From: Areca catechu
Lineage: Eukaryota; Streptophyta; Magnoliopsida; Arecales; Arecaceae
Direction: 5' to 3'
DNA: 64,000 nucleotides
Assembly: GCA_021397845.1 (NCBI GenBank)
Contig: CM038052.1
Location: 43,608,949 to 43,672,948, forward strand
This document shows positions 10,584-21,143 of this stretch, piece after piece; position 1 is the stretch's first letter, and every line of letters begins with the position of its first letter. The position numbers were made by a program, and so were the translations under genes. The notes beneath the pieces are model-generated. The model was not told the DNA's origin, made no database searches, and saw only the letters and a program-made list of their open reading frames with translations.

Positions 10584-12416
10584 TCATTTGGCAACTAGTC
10601 TAGCTTTATTTCTAATTACTATTCCATTTTCATCAAGTTTGTTTCGAAAAACCCATTTTGTGCCAATAATTGATGTGTTTGAGGGCCTATCTACTAGTGT
10701 CCAAACATTGTTCCTTTTAAATTGATTAAGTTCATCTTGCATAGTATTTATCCAATTACTATCACATTCAGCTTCCTCAATAGTTTTAGGTTCAATTTGA
10801 GACACAAAAGCTAAGTAGTCACAAATATTTCTAAGAGATGATCGAGTACTTACACCTTTAGATGGATCACCTATAATTAGTTCTTTTGGGTGTCCATGAG
10901 CATACCTCCATTCTTTTGGTAAAGGATCAACAGTTGAGGTATCTTCATCACCTTGTGCTTGATCTTTATCAGTGTTCTGATCATCATTCTGTTCCTTGGT
11001 AAGTTCTTCATTATTGTTTTTTTCTTCAGTTTTCTTGTTACCTGATTCATCAAAAAGTACATCTTCTTTTCTTGAAGATTTTTGGTTAGTTTCGTCAAAT
11101 ACTACATGAATGGATTCTTCAACAACAAGTGTCCTTCTGTTGAAGACCCTGTATGCCTTACTAGATGTGGAGTAGCCTAGAAAGACTCCCTCATCTGATT
11201 TGGCATCAAATTTACTTAGATTGTCTTTACCATTGTTTAAGATGAAACAACGGCAACCAAAAACATGAAAATAACGGATTGAAGGTTTTCTACCCTTCCA
11301 AAGCTCATAAGGAGTTTTCTTTAAAATCGGTCGAATTAAAACATGATTTAAGATATAGCATGCAGTATTTATGGCTTCCGTCCAAAAGTATCTAGGTAAA
11401 TCATTTTCACAAAGCATGGTGCGTGCCATTTCTTCAAGAGTTCTATTTTTTCTTTCTACTATCCCATTTTGTTGAGGTGTCCTAGGTGCAGAAAAATTAT
11501 GATTAATTCCATTTTCAATATAGAATTTATTAAAATCGGCGTTTTCAAATTCAGTTCCATGATCACTTCTTAAGGAAATTACTGAAACACCTTTTTCATT
11601 TAAAACTCTTTTGTGAAATCTTATGAATTCAGAAAACGTTTCATCTTTGTGTGCTAAAAACATGACCCATGTAAAACGTGAGAAATCATCTACAATGACT
11701 AGACCAAACTTCTTACCTCCCAAACTAGATGTTCTAGTAGGCCCAAAGAGGTCTATATGAAGCAATTCTAAAGGTTTAGATGTAGAGATTACTCCTTTAG
11801 GTTTGAAAGAAGATTTTGTTTGTTTTCCAAGTTGACATGCACTGCAAATCTTATATTTTTCAAAATTAAGTTTAGGCAAATCTTTTACTAAATTCTTTTT
11901 GCTAAGTTTTGAAATTAAATACATTTTAGCATGTCCTAGTCTACGATGCCAAAGCCAACTAGCTTCATCGATCTTGGCTTCCATTGCCACTAGACATTGA
12001 CCTTTTTGAATAGGGAGATCATCAAGATCAACCATATAAATATTGCCATGCCTATGACCGATGAATTTAATGCCATTGTCATCTAGACTAGAAACAATGC
12101 ACAAAGAAGATTCAAAAACAACTTTAAAATTTTTGTCACAAAATTGACTAATACTAAGCAAGTTATGTTTTAATCCATCAACATATAAAACATTATCAAT
12201 ATAAGAGGTAGGGGTGATATGGATTTTACCAATACCGATGATTTTTTCCTTTCCATTATCACCAAAAGTTACATTGCCACCAAAAGTAACATTGCCACCA
12301 TTTTGATATGTGAGTGATGAGAACTGCTCCACATCTCCTGTCATATGCCTTGAGCAACCGCTGTCAAGATACCACATTCTCTTCTTGTTGGTTGCAAGGC
12401 ATACCTGCAATAAAGA
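10584..12416 (-). pseudogene. Sirevirus protease, integrase and start of RT
   Basis: The segment opens with the retropepsin motif WYLDSGCSRHMTGD. It continues with the GAG-pre-integrase motif WLWHRRLGHAKM, zinc ligands C-x2-C in ICSACQLGKQ, and the integrase triad: Asp in LLHIDLFGP, Asp in LRSDHGTEFE, Glu in PQQNGIVERKNRT. After an acidic Asn/Glu-rich linker comes the RT start, WINTMQDELNQF and TKWVFRNKLDENG. It is separated from gag by one in-frame TGA (12417-12419). Whether that TGA is decay or a programmed readthrough site cannot be told from one copy. Confidence 0.9.
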
Positions 12417-14117
12417 TCAAGTGATGACTTTAGGTACCCAAGCCATCTTGGGTCCTTTTTGGTTAGTGGCATTGGTTCCTTTTAGAACCCAAACTTTCTT
12501 AGTTTTTCTTAATTTTCTTTTGGTGCACATGTAAGATTTATGTCCTATAACACCACAAGTATAGTATGTAATTGAAGAAGATGCAGGTACAAAGAAATTT
12601 TTAAGGAGTTTCTGTTTCTTATGAGTTCTGAATCCTAATCCAGCTTTGTCAAATACTGCTCTTTGGTTATTTAACAGTAAATTCAATTTTTCAGAACTGT
12701 AAGTAAATTTTTTGACAAAAGGCTTTAGTTTATCGATTTCCTCTTTATATTTTTTGTTTTCCATTAAAATTTCTTTGTGTTGTCTTGACAATTTTTCATT
12801 TGAAAGTAAGTTACTTTTCTTTTCAAGTATATTCTTTTCATTTTCAAGACCCATAATCTTATCATTTAGATTTTTATTTTGTATTAGAAGATATTCATTC
12901 TCATTTGAAAGGTTGTTATTTATTTTAGCTAGTTCCAGATTTTGCTTCTTTAAGTCTTTATGTTTTGACATTAATTTTTGAAATTCTATTACTAGTTCAT
13001 CAAAAATTTCATGAAGCTCATCAAAAGATAATTCATTTTCGGCTTCAGAACATACCTCTTCTTGATCGGCCATTAGACAGAAATTTGCTACTTCCTGTTG
13101 TTCTTCCTTAGAGCTGGAGTCTTCACTTTCGCTCCAGGTTGCCATCATGGCCTTTTTCCTTAACTTTTTTCTGCTTTTATTTAGTAAGGGGCAGTCTACC
13201 TTGAAATGCCCTGGCTTTTTGCACTCAAAACATGTGGGCTGCTCCTCCTTCTTTTCCTTATCTTTTTCTTTACTGGGCTCACCCTTTAGAGGTTTCTTTT
13301 TGTAATTGAATTTCTTTTTCCTCATAAACCTTCTGAATTTCCTTGCTAACATAGCAGTTTCATCTTCTTCGTCATCCTCTTCAGAGTCTTTGCTTGAGTC
13401 TTCTCTGGTAGTAGATTTGAATGCTATTGTCTTTTTCTTTTTATCCACCGCTCCGTTCTTCTGTTTGAGAGATAGTTCATATGTCATTAAGGAGCCCAAC
13501 AGTTGTTCCAGCGGGAGAGTGTTGACATCTTTTGCTTCTTCAATTGCAGTGACCTTTGCATCCCATGAAACTGGTAGAGACCTGAGAAGTTTATTTACAA
13601 GTTCACCATTAGAAATTATTTTACCTAAACTTCTCATGCCATTCACAATATTTGTGAACCTAGTATACATCTCACTGATAGACTCAGTAGGTTCCATTTT
13701 AAACATTTCATAAGTGTGAATTAGCATGTTAACTTTGGTGGTCTTTACTTGGTGTGTACCCTCATGGGTAACCTCAAGTGTATCCCAAATTTCCTTTGCG
13801 GAGAGACAGTTGGATATTCTTTTAAACTCACTAGGATCAAGAGAACAGAATAAAATGTTCATTGCCTTTGCATTAAGCTCAATTTTCTTAATGTCACTCT
13901 CATCCCAATCATCTTCCATTTTAGGGGTGAGAATGCCATTAATCATCATTGTAGGCTGATGAGGACCTTTTACTATTGTTCTCCACAAATTATAATCAAG
14001 AGCTTGTATAAATATGCGCATGCGTGTCTTCCAGTATGTGTAATTTGTGCCATTAAATAGTGGGGGTCGGTTTGAAGCTTGACCTTCAACAATACCCATG
14101 CCTATTGGGACTGCCAT
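12417..14117 (-). CDS. Sirevirus Gag
   Basis: 566 codons from ATG at 14117, 44 bp after the PBS. Residues 15-215 match a copia gag core (LFNGTNYTYWKTRMRIFIQ, YTRFTNIVNGM, LLRSLPVSWD). A zinc knuckle of the form C-x2-C-x4-H-x4-C lies at C296, C299, H304 and C309. Residues 360-480 are a long coiled coil. A second, imperfect knuckle (CGVIGHKSYMC) lies near 520 and has lost its first Cys. It is large for copia but normal for a Sirevirus. A TGA ends it before the protease in the same frame. Confidence 0.9.
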   Translation of the reverse strand: MAVPIGMGIVEGQASNRPPLFNGTNYTYWKTRMRIFIQALDYNLWRTIVKGPHQPTMMINGILTPKMEDDWDESDIKKIELNAKAMNILFCSLDPSEFKRISNCLSAKEIWDTLEVTHEGTHQVKTTKVNMLIHTYEMFKMEPTESISEMYTRFTNIVNGMRSLGKIISNGELVNKLLRSLPVSWDAKVTAIEEAKDVNTLPLEQLLGSLMTYELSLKQKNGAVDKKKKTIAFKSTTREDSSKDSEEDDEEDETAMLARKFRRFMRKKKFNYKKKPLKGEPSKEKDKEKKEEQPTCFECKKPGHFKVDCPLLNKSRKKLRKKAMMATWSESEDSSSKEEQQEVANFCLMADQEEVCSEAENELSFDELHEIFDELVIEFQKLMSKHKDLKKQNLELAKINNNLSNENEYLLIQNKNLNDKIMGLENEKNILEKKSNLLSNEKLSRQHKEILMENKKYKEEIDKLKPFVKKFTYSSEKLNLLLNNQRAVFDKAGLGFRTHKKQKLLKNFFVPASSSITYYTCGVIGHKSYMCTKRKLRKTKKVWVLKGTNATNQKGPKMAWVPKVIT

Positions 14118-14160
14118 GATCTTTTACTCAAGATCCTTGGACCTACAAGAGAGTACCGGT

Positions 14161-14172
14161 GCTCTGATACCA
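14161..14172 (-). other. Sirevirus primer-binding site
   Basis: TGGTATCAGAGC on the minus strand, two bases inside the 5' LTR. It is complementary to the 3' end of initiator tRNA-Met. Confidence 0.93.
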
Positions 14173-14174
14173 CT

Positions 14175-15643
14175 TGTTGCCCAGAAATGGAGCCCAAGAG
14201 GGGGGGTGAATTGGGTCTTTTAAAAATTTAACACGATAAAACAAAAGGTCTAGTGGTGCTTGTGAGTAACAATTAATTAGATGCAAGATAATAGCACTTA
14301 ATTAAAGAATGCAAAAACAAAAGAGCAATCACACACAAACACAAGATATATAGTGGTTCGGTGCAAACCTAGCACCTACATCCACTCCCCAAGCCATCCT
14401 TGGGAATTTCACTATAATCCACACCAGATTACAGTTGACTTGTTTTTACAAGGCTCACAAGTCAAAAACCTAAGTTGGTTTTGTCACCTAGGCTCACCAA
14501 CAAACCTAACTACTTGTTTTGTCTTCGGGCTCACAAGTTAATCCTAGTTGGTTTTAACATTTTGGCTCACCAACAAACCACAATAACCTTCTTTCAAGAC
14601 ACCCTTGAAAGCAAGGTTAAAGCATAATAAATCAGATATGAAATTTAAATGCTACAACAAACTCTCTTCAAGAGTAGATTGGAATCTTTGAAGCCCAAGG
14701 GATGCTTTGACTTCACTCTTCTTCAAGTTGCCTCCTTTTGGAATGTAGTAAAGTTGAGCAAGTAGGCTTTTTCAGTGGAATCAAGCTAGAAGAGGCTTTT
14801 GATTTGAAGTTTGGAGAGAATAATGGCTTTTTGGCTTTTGAGTGGACTTGAATGCTCTTGAATAGACTTCTCTCTTCTTTCTCTTTACTTGCCTTCACTT
14901 GTCTTGCTTTAAAATGAGGTTGGTGGAGATTAAATACACCAAAAACCTTCTAAAAATAGTTTGTGACCATTGGAGCATTGGAAATAGCCGTTTGGAGCTT
15001 GAAAACCCATTTCTGCAAGCCAGAAAAATAGATCCGTTAGAGCTGTCAGGCTGCAAGTGTCGACACTTGGCTGTCAGGTGTCGACAATTGGCTGTCAGGT
15101 GTCGACACTTGAATTCTGGGAGTCGACACTTGATCATTCAAGTGTCGACACTTGATGCACAGGTGTCGATACTTGACACAAAAATCCTCGAACCAATAAG
15201 TTCTGTATTTTCAAAATTCTCAGGCCTTGAGTCGACACTTGAAACCTAAGTGTCGACACTTGGTGTCGACACTTGAATTCTAGGTGTCGACACTTGGCAA
15301 GGATTTTTGTCCGTGCCAAATGCTGAAGTGTCGACACTTGACTGTCCAGGTATCGACACTTGAGACTGAAAACATCCAGAATCAAGAGTAAAAGCCTTGA
15401 AATCAAAAATGATGTTCATGAAAGCATAAACACATAATAATTAAGCAATTGTTAGCCCATTTTTTAATGAAGAGGCTGCCCGGATATGTGAGATTTGCTC
15501 CGTGCCATTGCGTGCCATACACCATAAATATTTAGAATTTTGATGTGCTTTCTGCCTGAAAACTCACAACTTGAAATTCACATTAGAATATAATATGTAC
15601 TCAATGTTTTGTTATTCATCAAAATCACTGGGTGGAGCCAACA
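14175..15643 (-). repeat. Sirevirus 5' LTR
   Basis: 1469 bp with the same ends as the 3' LTR. It carries about twelve palindromes at 15054-15362, including one extra copy from a short local duplication near 15258, and the same candidate TATA box at about 14345-14352 (minus). Confidence 0.95.
15054..15362. repeat. Cluster of 16-bp palindromes, 5' LTR
   Basis: About twelve exact or near-exact copies of CAAGTGTCGACACTTG, collinear with the 3' LTR cluster. Several single-base differences between the two LTRs lie inside the palindromes. Confidence 0.92.
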
Positions 15644-15648
15644 AGTTG
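15644..15648. repeat. Target-site duplication of the Sirevirus, right copy
   Basis: agttg, matching 4758-4762. Confidence 0.95.
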
Positions 15649-17648
15649 GTTGAGCCTTGGACAGCCTAGAATGGCATTATAAGGTGATGGAAGCTTGATG
15701 ACGGTAAACGTCATCATGACCGTACTCTGCCGAGGTAGGGATCTGGCAGTGATTGGGAGAGTGATCTCTCCTTCGACCCTCACCGAATCTCCGGTGAAGC
15801 CCACGAGAGGGATGTGCACCGGCTTTAATTGATCATGAGATAGATTCATTCGAGAGAAAGCATCATAAAAAAGCATGTCAGTAAAGCTCCCACTATCCAC
15901 CATAATGCGATGTACAGGATGTTTCACAATGATCATCTCGACCACCACTGCATCATTGTTTACATTTTCATTTTTATTCCCCTTTTCAAAGGGGAGTACA
16001 TTCTCTGGGTCTCCCGCCTCCTGGGCTCTCTTCGTCACACGCCCGATCCCCAAGGAGATCATGCCCACCGGCTTCTCCGTTGGGCGGTTGTCAATTGCGG
16101 GGACCGGGGGAAGGGTTGCGAGCGGCTGTCCCTCCACCGGGGCTTCGTTCCTCATGAATTTCCTGAGGTAGCCCCTCTTGATCAGCTCCTCAATCTCCCG
16201 CTTCAGATTGTGGCACTCCTCCATGTCGTGGCCATGCTCGCGGTGAAATTGACAATATTTTGTCTTGTCACGGATGCTCCTTGGGTTCTGAGGAGGAGGT
16301 CGACGGAGGTAGTGCTCACCCTTAATCTCCATGATGATCTTCGTCCTAGGAGCGAGGAGAGGGGTGAACATTCTCTCTGGGGCAGCACCGTTCTTCGACT
16401 CCGGGCCTGAATGAAAATCTGCAAGTGGTCCAGGCCTCCGGGTCCCGAGGACATCCCTTGGGGCAGGCTTCTTTGAAGGCTTCTCGTCCAGCTCTCGCCA
16501 GGTGCGATCGGCCTCCTCCACTCGGATATACTTGTGGACATGGAGGAGGAGCTCAGAGTATGTCTTGGGTGGCTTCTTATCCAGGAAATACGTTAGGCGG
16601 GAGGTCTTGAGCCCGTGCTTCAATGCCAGCATGGCGACAGGCTCGTCCAGACTATAGATTTCCAAGGCGACGGTCTTGAAGCGGGTAATGTAGTCCCGCG
16701 GCAGCTCCTGGTCCTGCTGGTGGATAGAGAAGAGGCTATCCACCTCTCTTGGCACCTTTCGGCAAGTGTCGAAGTGTGCCACAAACTTTCCTTCCAGCTG
16801 ATGGAAGGAGCTGATGGATTCCGGATCGAGGCGGGTGAACCAAACTCGAGCTGGCTTCCGGAGGGTGGCTAGAAAGGCAATGTATAGAAGAGCGTTCGTC
16901 GCTCCTTGGACCCTCATGAGAGCCTTGTAGCTCTCTAAATGATCCAAGGGATCGATGGTCCCATCATAGGGATCCACTTGAGGCATGCGGAACTGACTCG
17001 GGATCAGTTCCTCTTGGATTTCCCGGGAGAAGGGTGGTTGGGCATTGTAGCCCGTTGGATCTATTGGGGAGCTCTGCATGTCAGCAAAGCGGCGAGCAAA
17101 CTCCACCAACTTGCGCTCGTGCTCCTCCAAGCACCTCTTGGCCTAGCACTTGATGGCCTCATCCGTGGAATCTTCCACCGAGATGGCTGGAGAAGGTTAT
17201 GCCGATCGATCTCGACGAGGGGCCTTGCCTCGATGGCGCCGTGCTGCTTCAACGTCGTTGGCCGGGAATCGACTCTCGTGATCCATCGAACTGGAGTAGT
17301 TCCTCTTTGCGGGAGTCTGGTGGCTCCCGCGGGGGTTGGAGACTACCCGCGGGTGAGAGGGCCTGCCTTGGATGGAGAGCAGGCTTCCGCGGGGGCCCGT
17401 GGCTTGAGCCATGGTGTCCTTGGCTAGGGCTGTGTGGCCAGGGATCGCTGCTGGTGCTGCAGTTGCTGCACAATAGTGGTCAAAGTTTGCAGCTGCTGGA
17501 TGATAGCTGCGAAAGGACCGTCCACCGGGGATGGCTGAGGAGGAGGAGGGGGACCAGGAAGTTCCCTCTCCGGGCTTCGCGGCCCTTGAGGAGAAGGAAC
17601 TTTCCCTGCTCGGCTGGCGGATGCTTCGCGTCCACGTGTTACCACCAT
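15649..17648 (-). pseudogene. G1 gag and protease
   Basis: Gag forms the particle and the protease matures it. The probable start is ATG at 17648, 61 bp after the PBS (MVVTRGREAS, Pro-rich, then QQLQTLTTIVQQLQ). The frame changes near 17430 and passes stops before the long open part from 17130. In that part, residues 53-205 are the retrotransposon gag core (DPLDHLESYKALMRVQGA, VWFTRL). A Cys/His cluster lies at C293-C306 (CQFHREHGHDMEEC). The protease active site is DSG at 412-414. The Sirevirus inserted just after the protease. Confidence 0.87.
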
Positions 17649-17708
17649 GGTCGGAGCACGCTTTCGCCCATGGAAAGCTTGCTTGCACAGGGGTTACTGT
17701 TCTGCCCC

Positions 17709-17724
17709 CCTTCCTGGCATGCCA
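17709..17724 (-). other. G1 primer-binding site (probable)
   Basis: TGGCATGCCAGGAAGG on the minus strand, three bases after the inferred LTR end. The equivalent G2 position (33150) reads TAGCACGCCAGGAAGG. It was located by conservation between the two copies; the tRNA was not identified. Confidence 0.6.
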
Positions 17725-18104
17725 ATCTGTTGTCGATCTCACCGCGGTGGCCTGTAGCTCTTGAGCTGGCACCAGTCTCGGACTCTCTCACCTCGAGATC
17801 TCCAAGCTCCCGGACATGCAAAATAAAGTTAGAGACCCTGGCCGGGGGTTCCGGTGGGGGCACTCCGACGGTCAAGTTAGAAAGCGACGAGATGGAACAG
17901 ATCCCCCAAGGTAGGTTCCCGAAGGATTCCTGTGCTTAGAGGAGATGTAAACGAAAGAAATATGGGGAAGAGGGGAGTTGAAGCCTGGATTCCTGTGCCA
18001 GGTTCACCAAGCTCACGCCTAAGGACTTCTTGAGGCCTCCCAGGATCGTTCTCTTGGTGTTTTCTCCCCCTTTCGACTTACCTGTCCGCTCATTTTTACC
18101 ATCC

Positions 18105-18112
18105 CTTTTATA
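18105..18112 (-). promoter_or_regulatory. Candidate TATA box in the G1 LTR
   Basis: TATAAAAG on the minus strand, downstream of the tandem array. A splice-donor-like CAGGTAAGT lies about 20 bp further, and a TTTGCA element homologous to a CAG acceptor in G2 (33051-33059) follows near 17822. An intron in the leader is possible. Confidence 0.55.
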
Positions 18113-18504
18113 CCATCGAACTGCCTCAAGCTTGCCTTCCTTTCAGGGGGCTCCTTGAGACCTCTAGACCTTCTCTCCCCCCTTCTTCTTCAGGTTCGGG
18201 AGCTAAGTGGCCAGACCATCTCGTCCGTAGTGTGTCATGAAAAGGGAGAAGACTGGTGAGGCTTTGGGCCGAGCACGGGAGCTCCCCTTTCGAGGCATTG
18301 ACGGTGGGCTTCTAGCCATTTCAGGCTCCTGTCCATAAGGATTCCGTTCCTCAAGTATGGGGCCCCATCTGACTGGTGTAAACGAGGTTTCGCGTGTCAC
18401 TGCGGGCCGTACTGGTGCCCCCTACGGGACGCGGCGTGCGCCGGCTCTAGTGGTGACCTTGCAACCCGTGCCTCCGCTTTCCTGAGGCTTTGCAGAGTAG
18501 GGCT

Positions 18505-19915
18505 GACCTCGGCCGAGGTGGACCCGTTAAGGGGTGCCACCTGGCGGAGTGGCAGAGAGAGGCTCGACTTCGGTCGAGGTGGACCCGTCTTCGGGTGCCA
18601 CCTGGCGAAGGAGCAGGAGGGCCCGGCTCGACCTCGGTCGAGGTGGACCCGTCAAAGGGGTGCCACCTGGCGAGGGAGAGAGGGGCCGCCAGCTTCGACC
18701 GAGGTGGACCCCTCCTGGGTGGACACCTAGCGGAGCAGCAGAGAGAGGCTCGACTTCGGCCGAGGTGGACCCGTCTTCGGGTGCCAGCTGACGAAGGAGT
18801 AGGAGGGCCTGGCTCGACCTCGACCGAGGTGGACCCATCTCGGGGTGCCACCTGGTGAGGGAGCGAGGGGCCGCCAGCTTCGGTCGAGGTGGACCCCTCC
18901 TGGGTGGACACCTGGCGGAGCGGCAGAGATAGGCTCGACTTCAGCCGAGGTGGACCTGTCTTCTGGTGCCAGCTGGCGAAGGAGCAGCAGGCCCCAGCTC
19001 GACCTCGACCGAGGTGGACCTGTCTCAGGGTGCCACCTGGCGAGGGAGCGAGGGGCCGCCAGCTTCGGCCGAGGTGGACCCCTCCTGGGTGGACACCTGG
19101 CGGAGCGGCAGAGAGAGGCTCGACTTCGGTCGAGGTGGACCTGTCTTCGGGTGCCACCTAGCAAAGGAGCAGGAGGGCTCGGCTCGACCTCAATCGAGGT
19201 GGACCCATCTCAGGGTGCCACCTGGCGAGGGAGCGAGGGGCCACCAGCTTCGATCGAAGTGGACCCCTCCTGGGTGGATACCTGGCGGAGCGACAGAGAG
19301 AGGCTCGACTTCGGCTAAGGTGGACCCGTCTTCGGGTGCCAGCTGGCGAAGGAGTAGCAGGGCCCGGCTCGACCTCGACCAAGGTGGACCCATCTTGGGG
19401 TGCCACCTAGCGAGGGAGCGAGGGGCTGCCAGCTTCGACCGAGGTGGACCCCTCCTGGGTGGACACTTGGTGGAGCGGCAGAGAGAGGCTCGACTTCGAC
19501 CGAGGTGGACTCGTCTTTGGGTGCCAGCTGGCGAAGGAGCAGCAGGGCTTGGCTCGACCTCGGCCGAGGTGGACCCATCTCGGGGTACCACCTGGCGAGG
19601 GAGCGAGGGGTCGCCAACTTTGGCCGAGGTGGACCCCTCCTGGGTGGACACCTGGCGGAGCGGCAGAGAAAGGCTCGACTTCGACCGAGGTGGACCCATC
19701 TTTGGGTGCCAGCTGGCGAAGGAGCAGTAGGGCCTGGCTCGACCTCGGTCGAGGTGGAGCCATCTCGGGGTGCCACCTGGCGAGGGAGCGAGGGGCCGCC
19801 AGCCTCAACCGAGGTGGACCACTCCTAGGTGGACACCTGGCGGAGCGGCAGAGAGGTGCTCGACTTTGACCGAGGAGGACCCGTCTTCGGGTGCCAGCTG
19901 GCGAAGGAGCAGGAG
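18505..19915 (-). repeat. Array of exact 185-bp higher-order units in the G1 LTR
   Basis: The anchor ga(g/a)gtggacc followed by cctcctgggt, or a one- or two-base variant, falls at 18701, 18886, 19071, 19256, 19441, 19626 and 19811, always 185 bp apart. Each unit contains three related sub-units of about 62 bp, each starting gaggtggacc, so it is a trimer-based higher-order repeat of about 7.6 copies. The long ORFs on both strands here are by-products of the period and GC richness. Confidence 0.93.
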
Positions 19916-20021
19916 CACATCATCCTGAACGGGGGATCTTTTGAAATAAAAAATCCATATTGTACTGACCGTGTCCAGCTGAACCTGACATGCGCCCCAC
20001 GTCAGCGATGTAGCCATATCA

Positions 20022-21098
20022 GTATGCTTAGTCATATTAATTTTGATTGGATTCAACATATGACTACTTTAAATTTAATCCCAAAATATTAATGTGAAAT
20101 TTGTATTTAAGACAAAAATACCCACAAACCTTTCAAATATATCCATAGAATTTCTAATCTTTTTGATCTAGTTTATAGTGATGTGTGTGACTATAAAATT
20201 CCAACTCAGAGATAAAATTGTTACTTTATATCATTCATCAATAATTTGACCCGGTATTGTTATATATAATTATTACAGGATAAATGACTTATCTAAATCT
20301 CTTCTGATCTAGTTATTATCAATAGCAGATGAGCAGAAAAGTATTCGGTCAGTTTTCGATCTCTTATTAAGATGCAGAATGCCTGATGGCCAGAGACTGA
20401 CCTCTTACCAATGTATGAAGAACTTATCAACCATGGGCTGATATCCTATTAAGGCACAGGATGCCTAATAGTTAAGAGCTAATCTCTTACCAAGGTGTAA
20501 GACATCTATCGGTCAGAAGATGATTTCTTATTGAAATACAGGATGCTCAACTATTTATTGAACATATGCCGATCACTTACCTGAACCAAGTATAGAGTTT
20601 ATAACTTCAATTAATATGAAACCTATCTTTTAAAGTCATTAGAATCATTGTGACAAGATTGCTAAAGTGATAATCAAGAAGTATAACAAATCACTTAGCA
20701 AATTACTTAACAACCTAACCTTTTAATGGCCTAACCGACTTAATAACTTGCTTAACGACATAACTGCCTTATAAATGGTTGCAACCATTTAACCAAGTCA
20801 GCTTTAAACATCTATAAATAGAGGATCAAAGAGAACTCCACGAGAAGGAAAAAAGAGAAATTCTTACACACTCTCTACTTTCTTCTCACTGTTCTTCCTC
20901 TTTAAACTAACTTAAGCATCGAAGGGTTCTCCATTGAAGAAGTCCCACCTATTTTTCTGACTTCTTTTGTATATCTAGGAGTTGATTAGGTCTACTTTGA
21001 AAGTCATCAACTAGTTTCTTGAAGGATCTCTAGACTCTTAAAAGTTCAAAGCCATCTTAGTGCATTTAGTTTATCTAGCTTGAAAAGGAAAAGCAATA
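20022..21098 (+). repeat. G5 5' LTR region (left limit unknown)
   Basis: AT-rich and noncoding. Diverged sub-repeats near 20330-20560 share (t)ctcttaccaa and ggatgcctaat. A TATA box, TATAAATA, is at 20813-20820, followed by a purine-rich start region. The end is inferred at about 21098, where a degenerate version of the Tat PBS region (ttagtactaaaggaagggc) follows. Confidence 0.5.
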
Positions 21099-21143
21099 GA
21101 TTAGTACTAAAGGAAGGGCTTATTGCCTAAATCTTTTAAGAAA

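Larger units (their letters stand above)
4763..15643 (-). mobile_element. Sirevirus (Ty1/copia), full-length, nested in G1
   Basis: Both LTRs, a perfect 5-bp TSD, a PBS, polypurine tracts and all domains are present in minus orientation. The order is gag (14117), PR-IN (12410), RT-RH (10583), env-like (8335) and 3' LTR. Coding order INT before RT is Ty1/copia. Long LTRs, a large gag with coiled coil, an ORF after RT-RH and several polypurine tracts before the 3' LTR are established Sirevirus features. Only two stops interrupt the gag-pol frame (12417-12419 and about 10581-10583) and one the env-like ORF (8291-8293), so it is a fairly young insertion. Confidence 0.95.
1..20021 (-). mobile_element. 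Tat-lineage Ty3/gypsy retrotransposon G1, 3' end outside window
   Basis: The element runs right to left: 5' LTR (17728-20021), PBS, gag-PR, PR-RT linker, RT, RNase H, second RNase H, integrase, a 121-bp tandem array, and an antisense ORF that runs off the left edge. The RT-RH-aRH-IN order with a second RNase H before integrase is the established signature of the Tat lineage. A 10.9 kb Sirevirus interrupts it at 4763-15643. Most pol pieces share one reading frame and are broken by single stops, so the copy decayed mainly by point mutation. The 3' LTR lies beyond position 1, so the distal TSD cannot be checked; the candidate proximal TSD is gtatg at 20022-20026. Confidence 0.9.
17728..20021 (-). 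repeat. G1 5' LTR
   Basis: It begins TGATATGGCTACATCGCTGAC on the minus strand at 20021 and ends ...ACAACA. The G2 LTR begins TGATATGGCACGATCGCTGAC at 31876 and ends ...GCAACA. At about 2.29 kb it is about 1 kb longer than that of G2, largely because of the 185-bp array. The 3' end is inferred by alignment to G2, since the partner LTR is outside the window. Confidence 0.72.

Noticed and set aside
18490..19828. Long overlapping ORFs on both strands (100-254 codons) with Ser/Arg/Pro repeats
   Set aside because: They arise from the 185-bp GC-rich tandem array (a period not divisible by 3, few stops on either strand) and are open in several frames at once.
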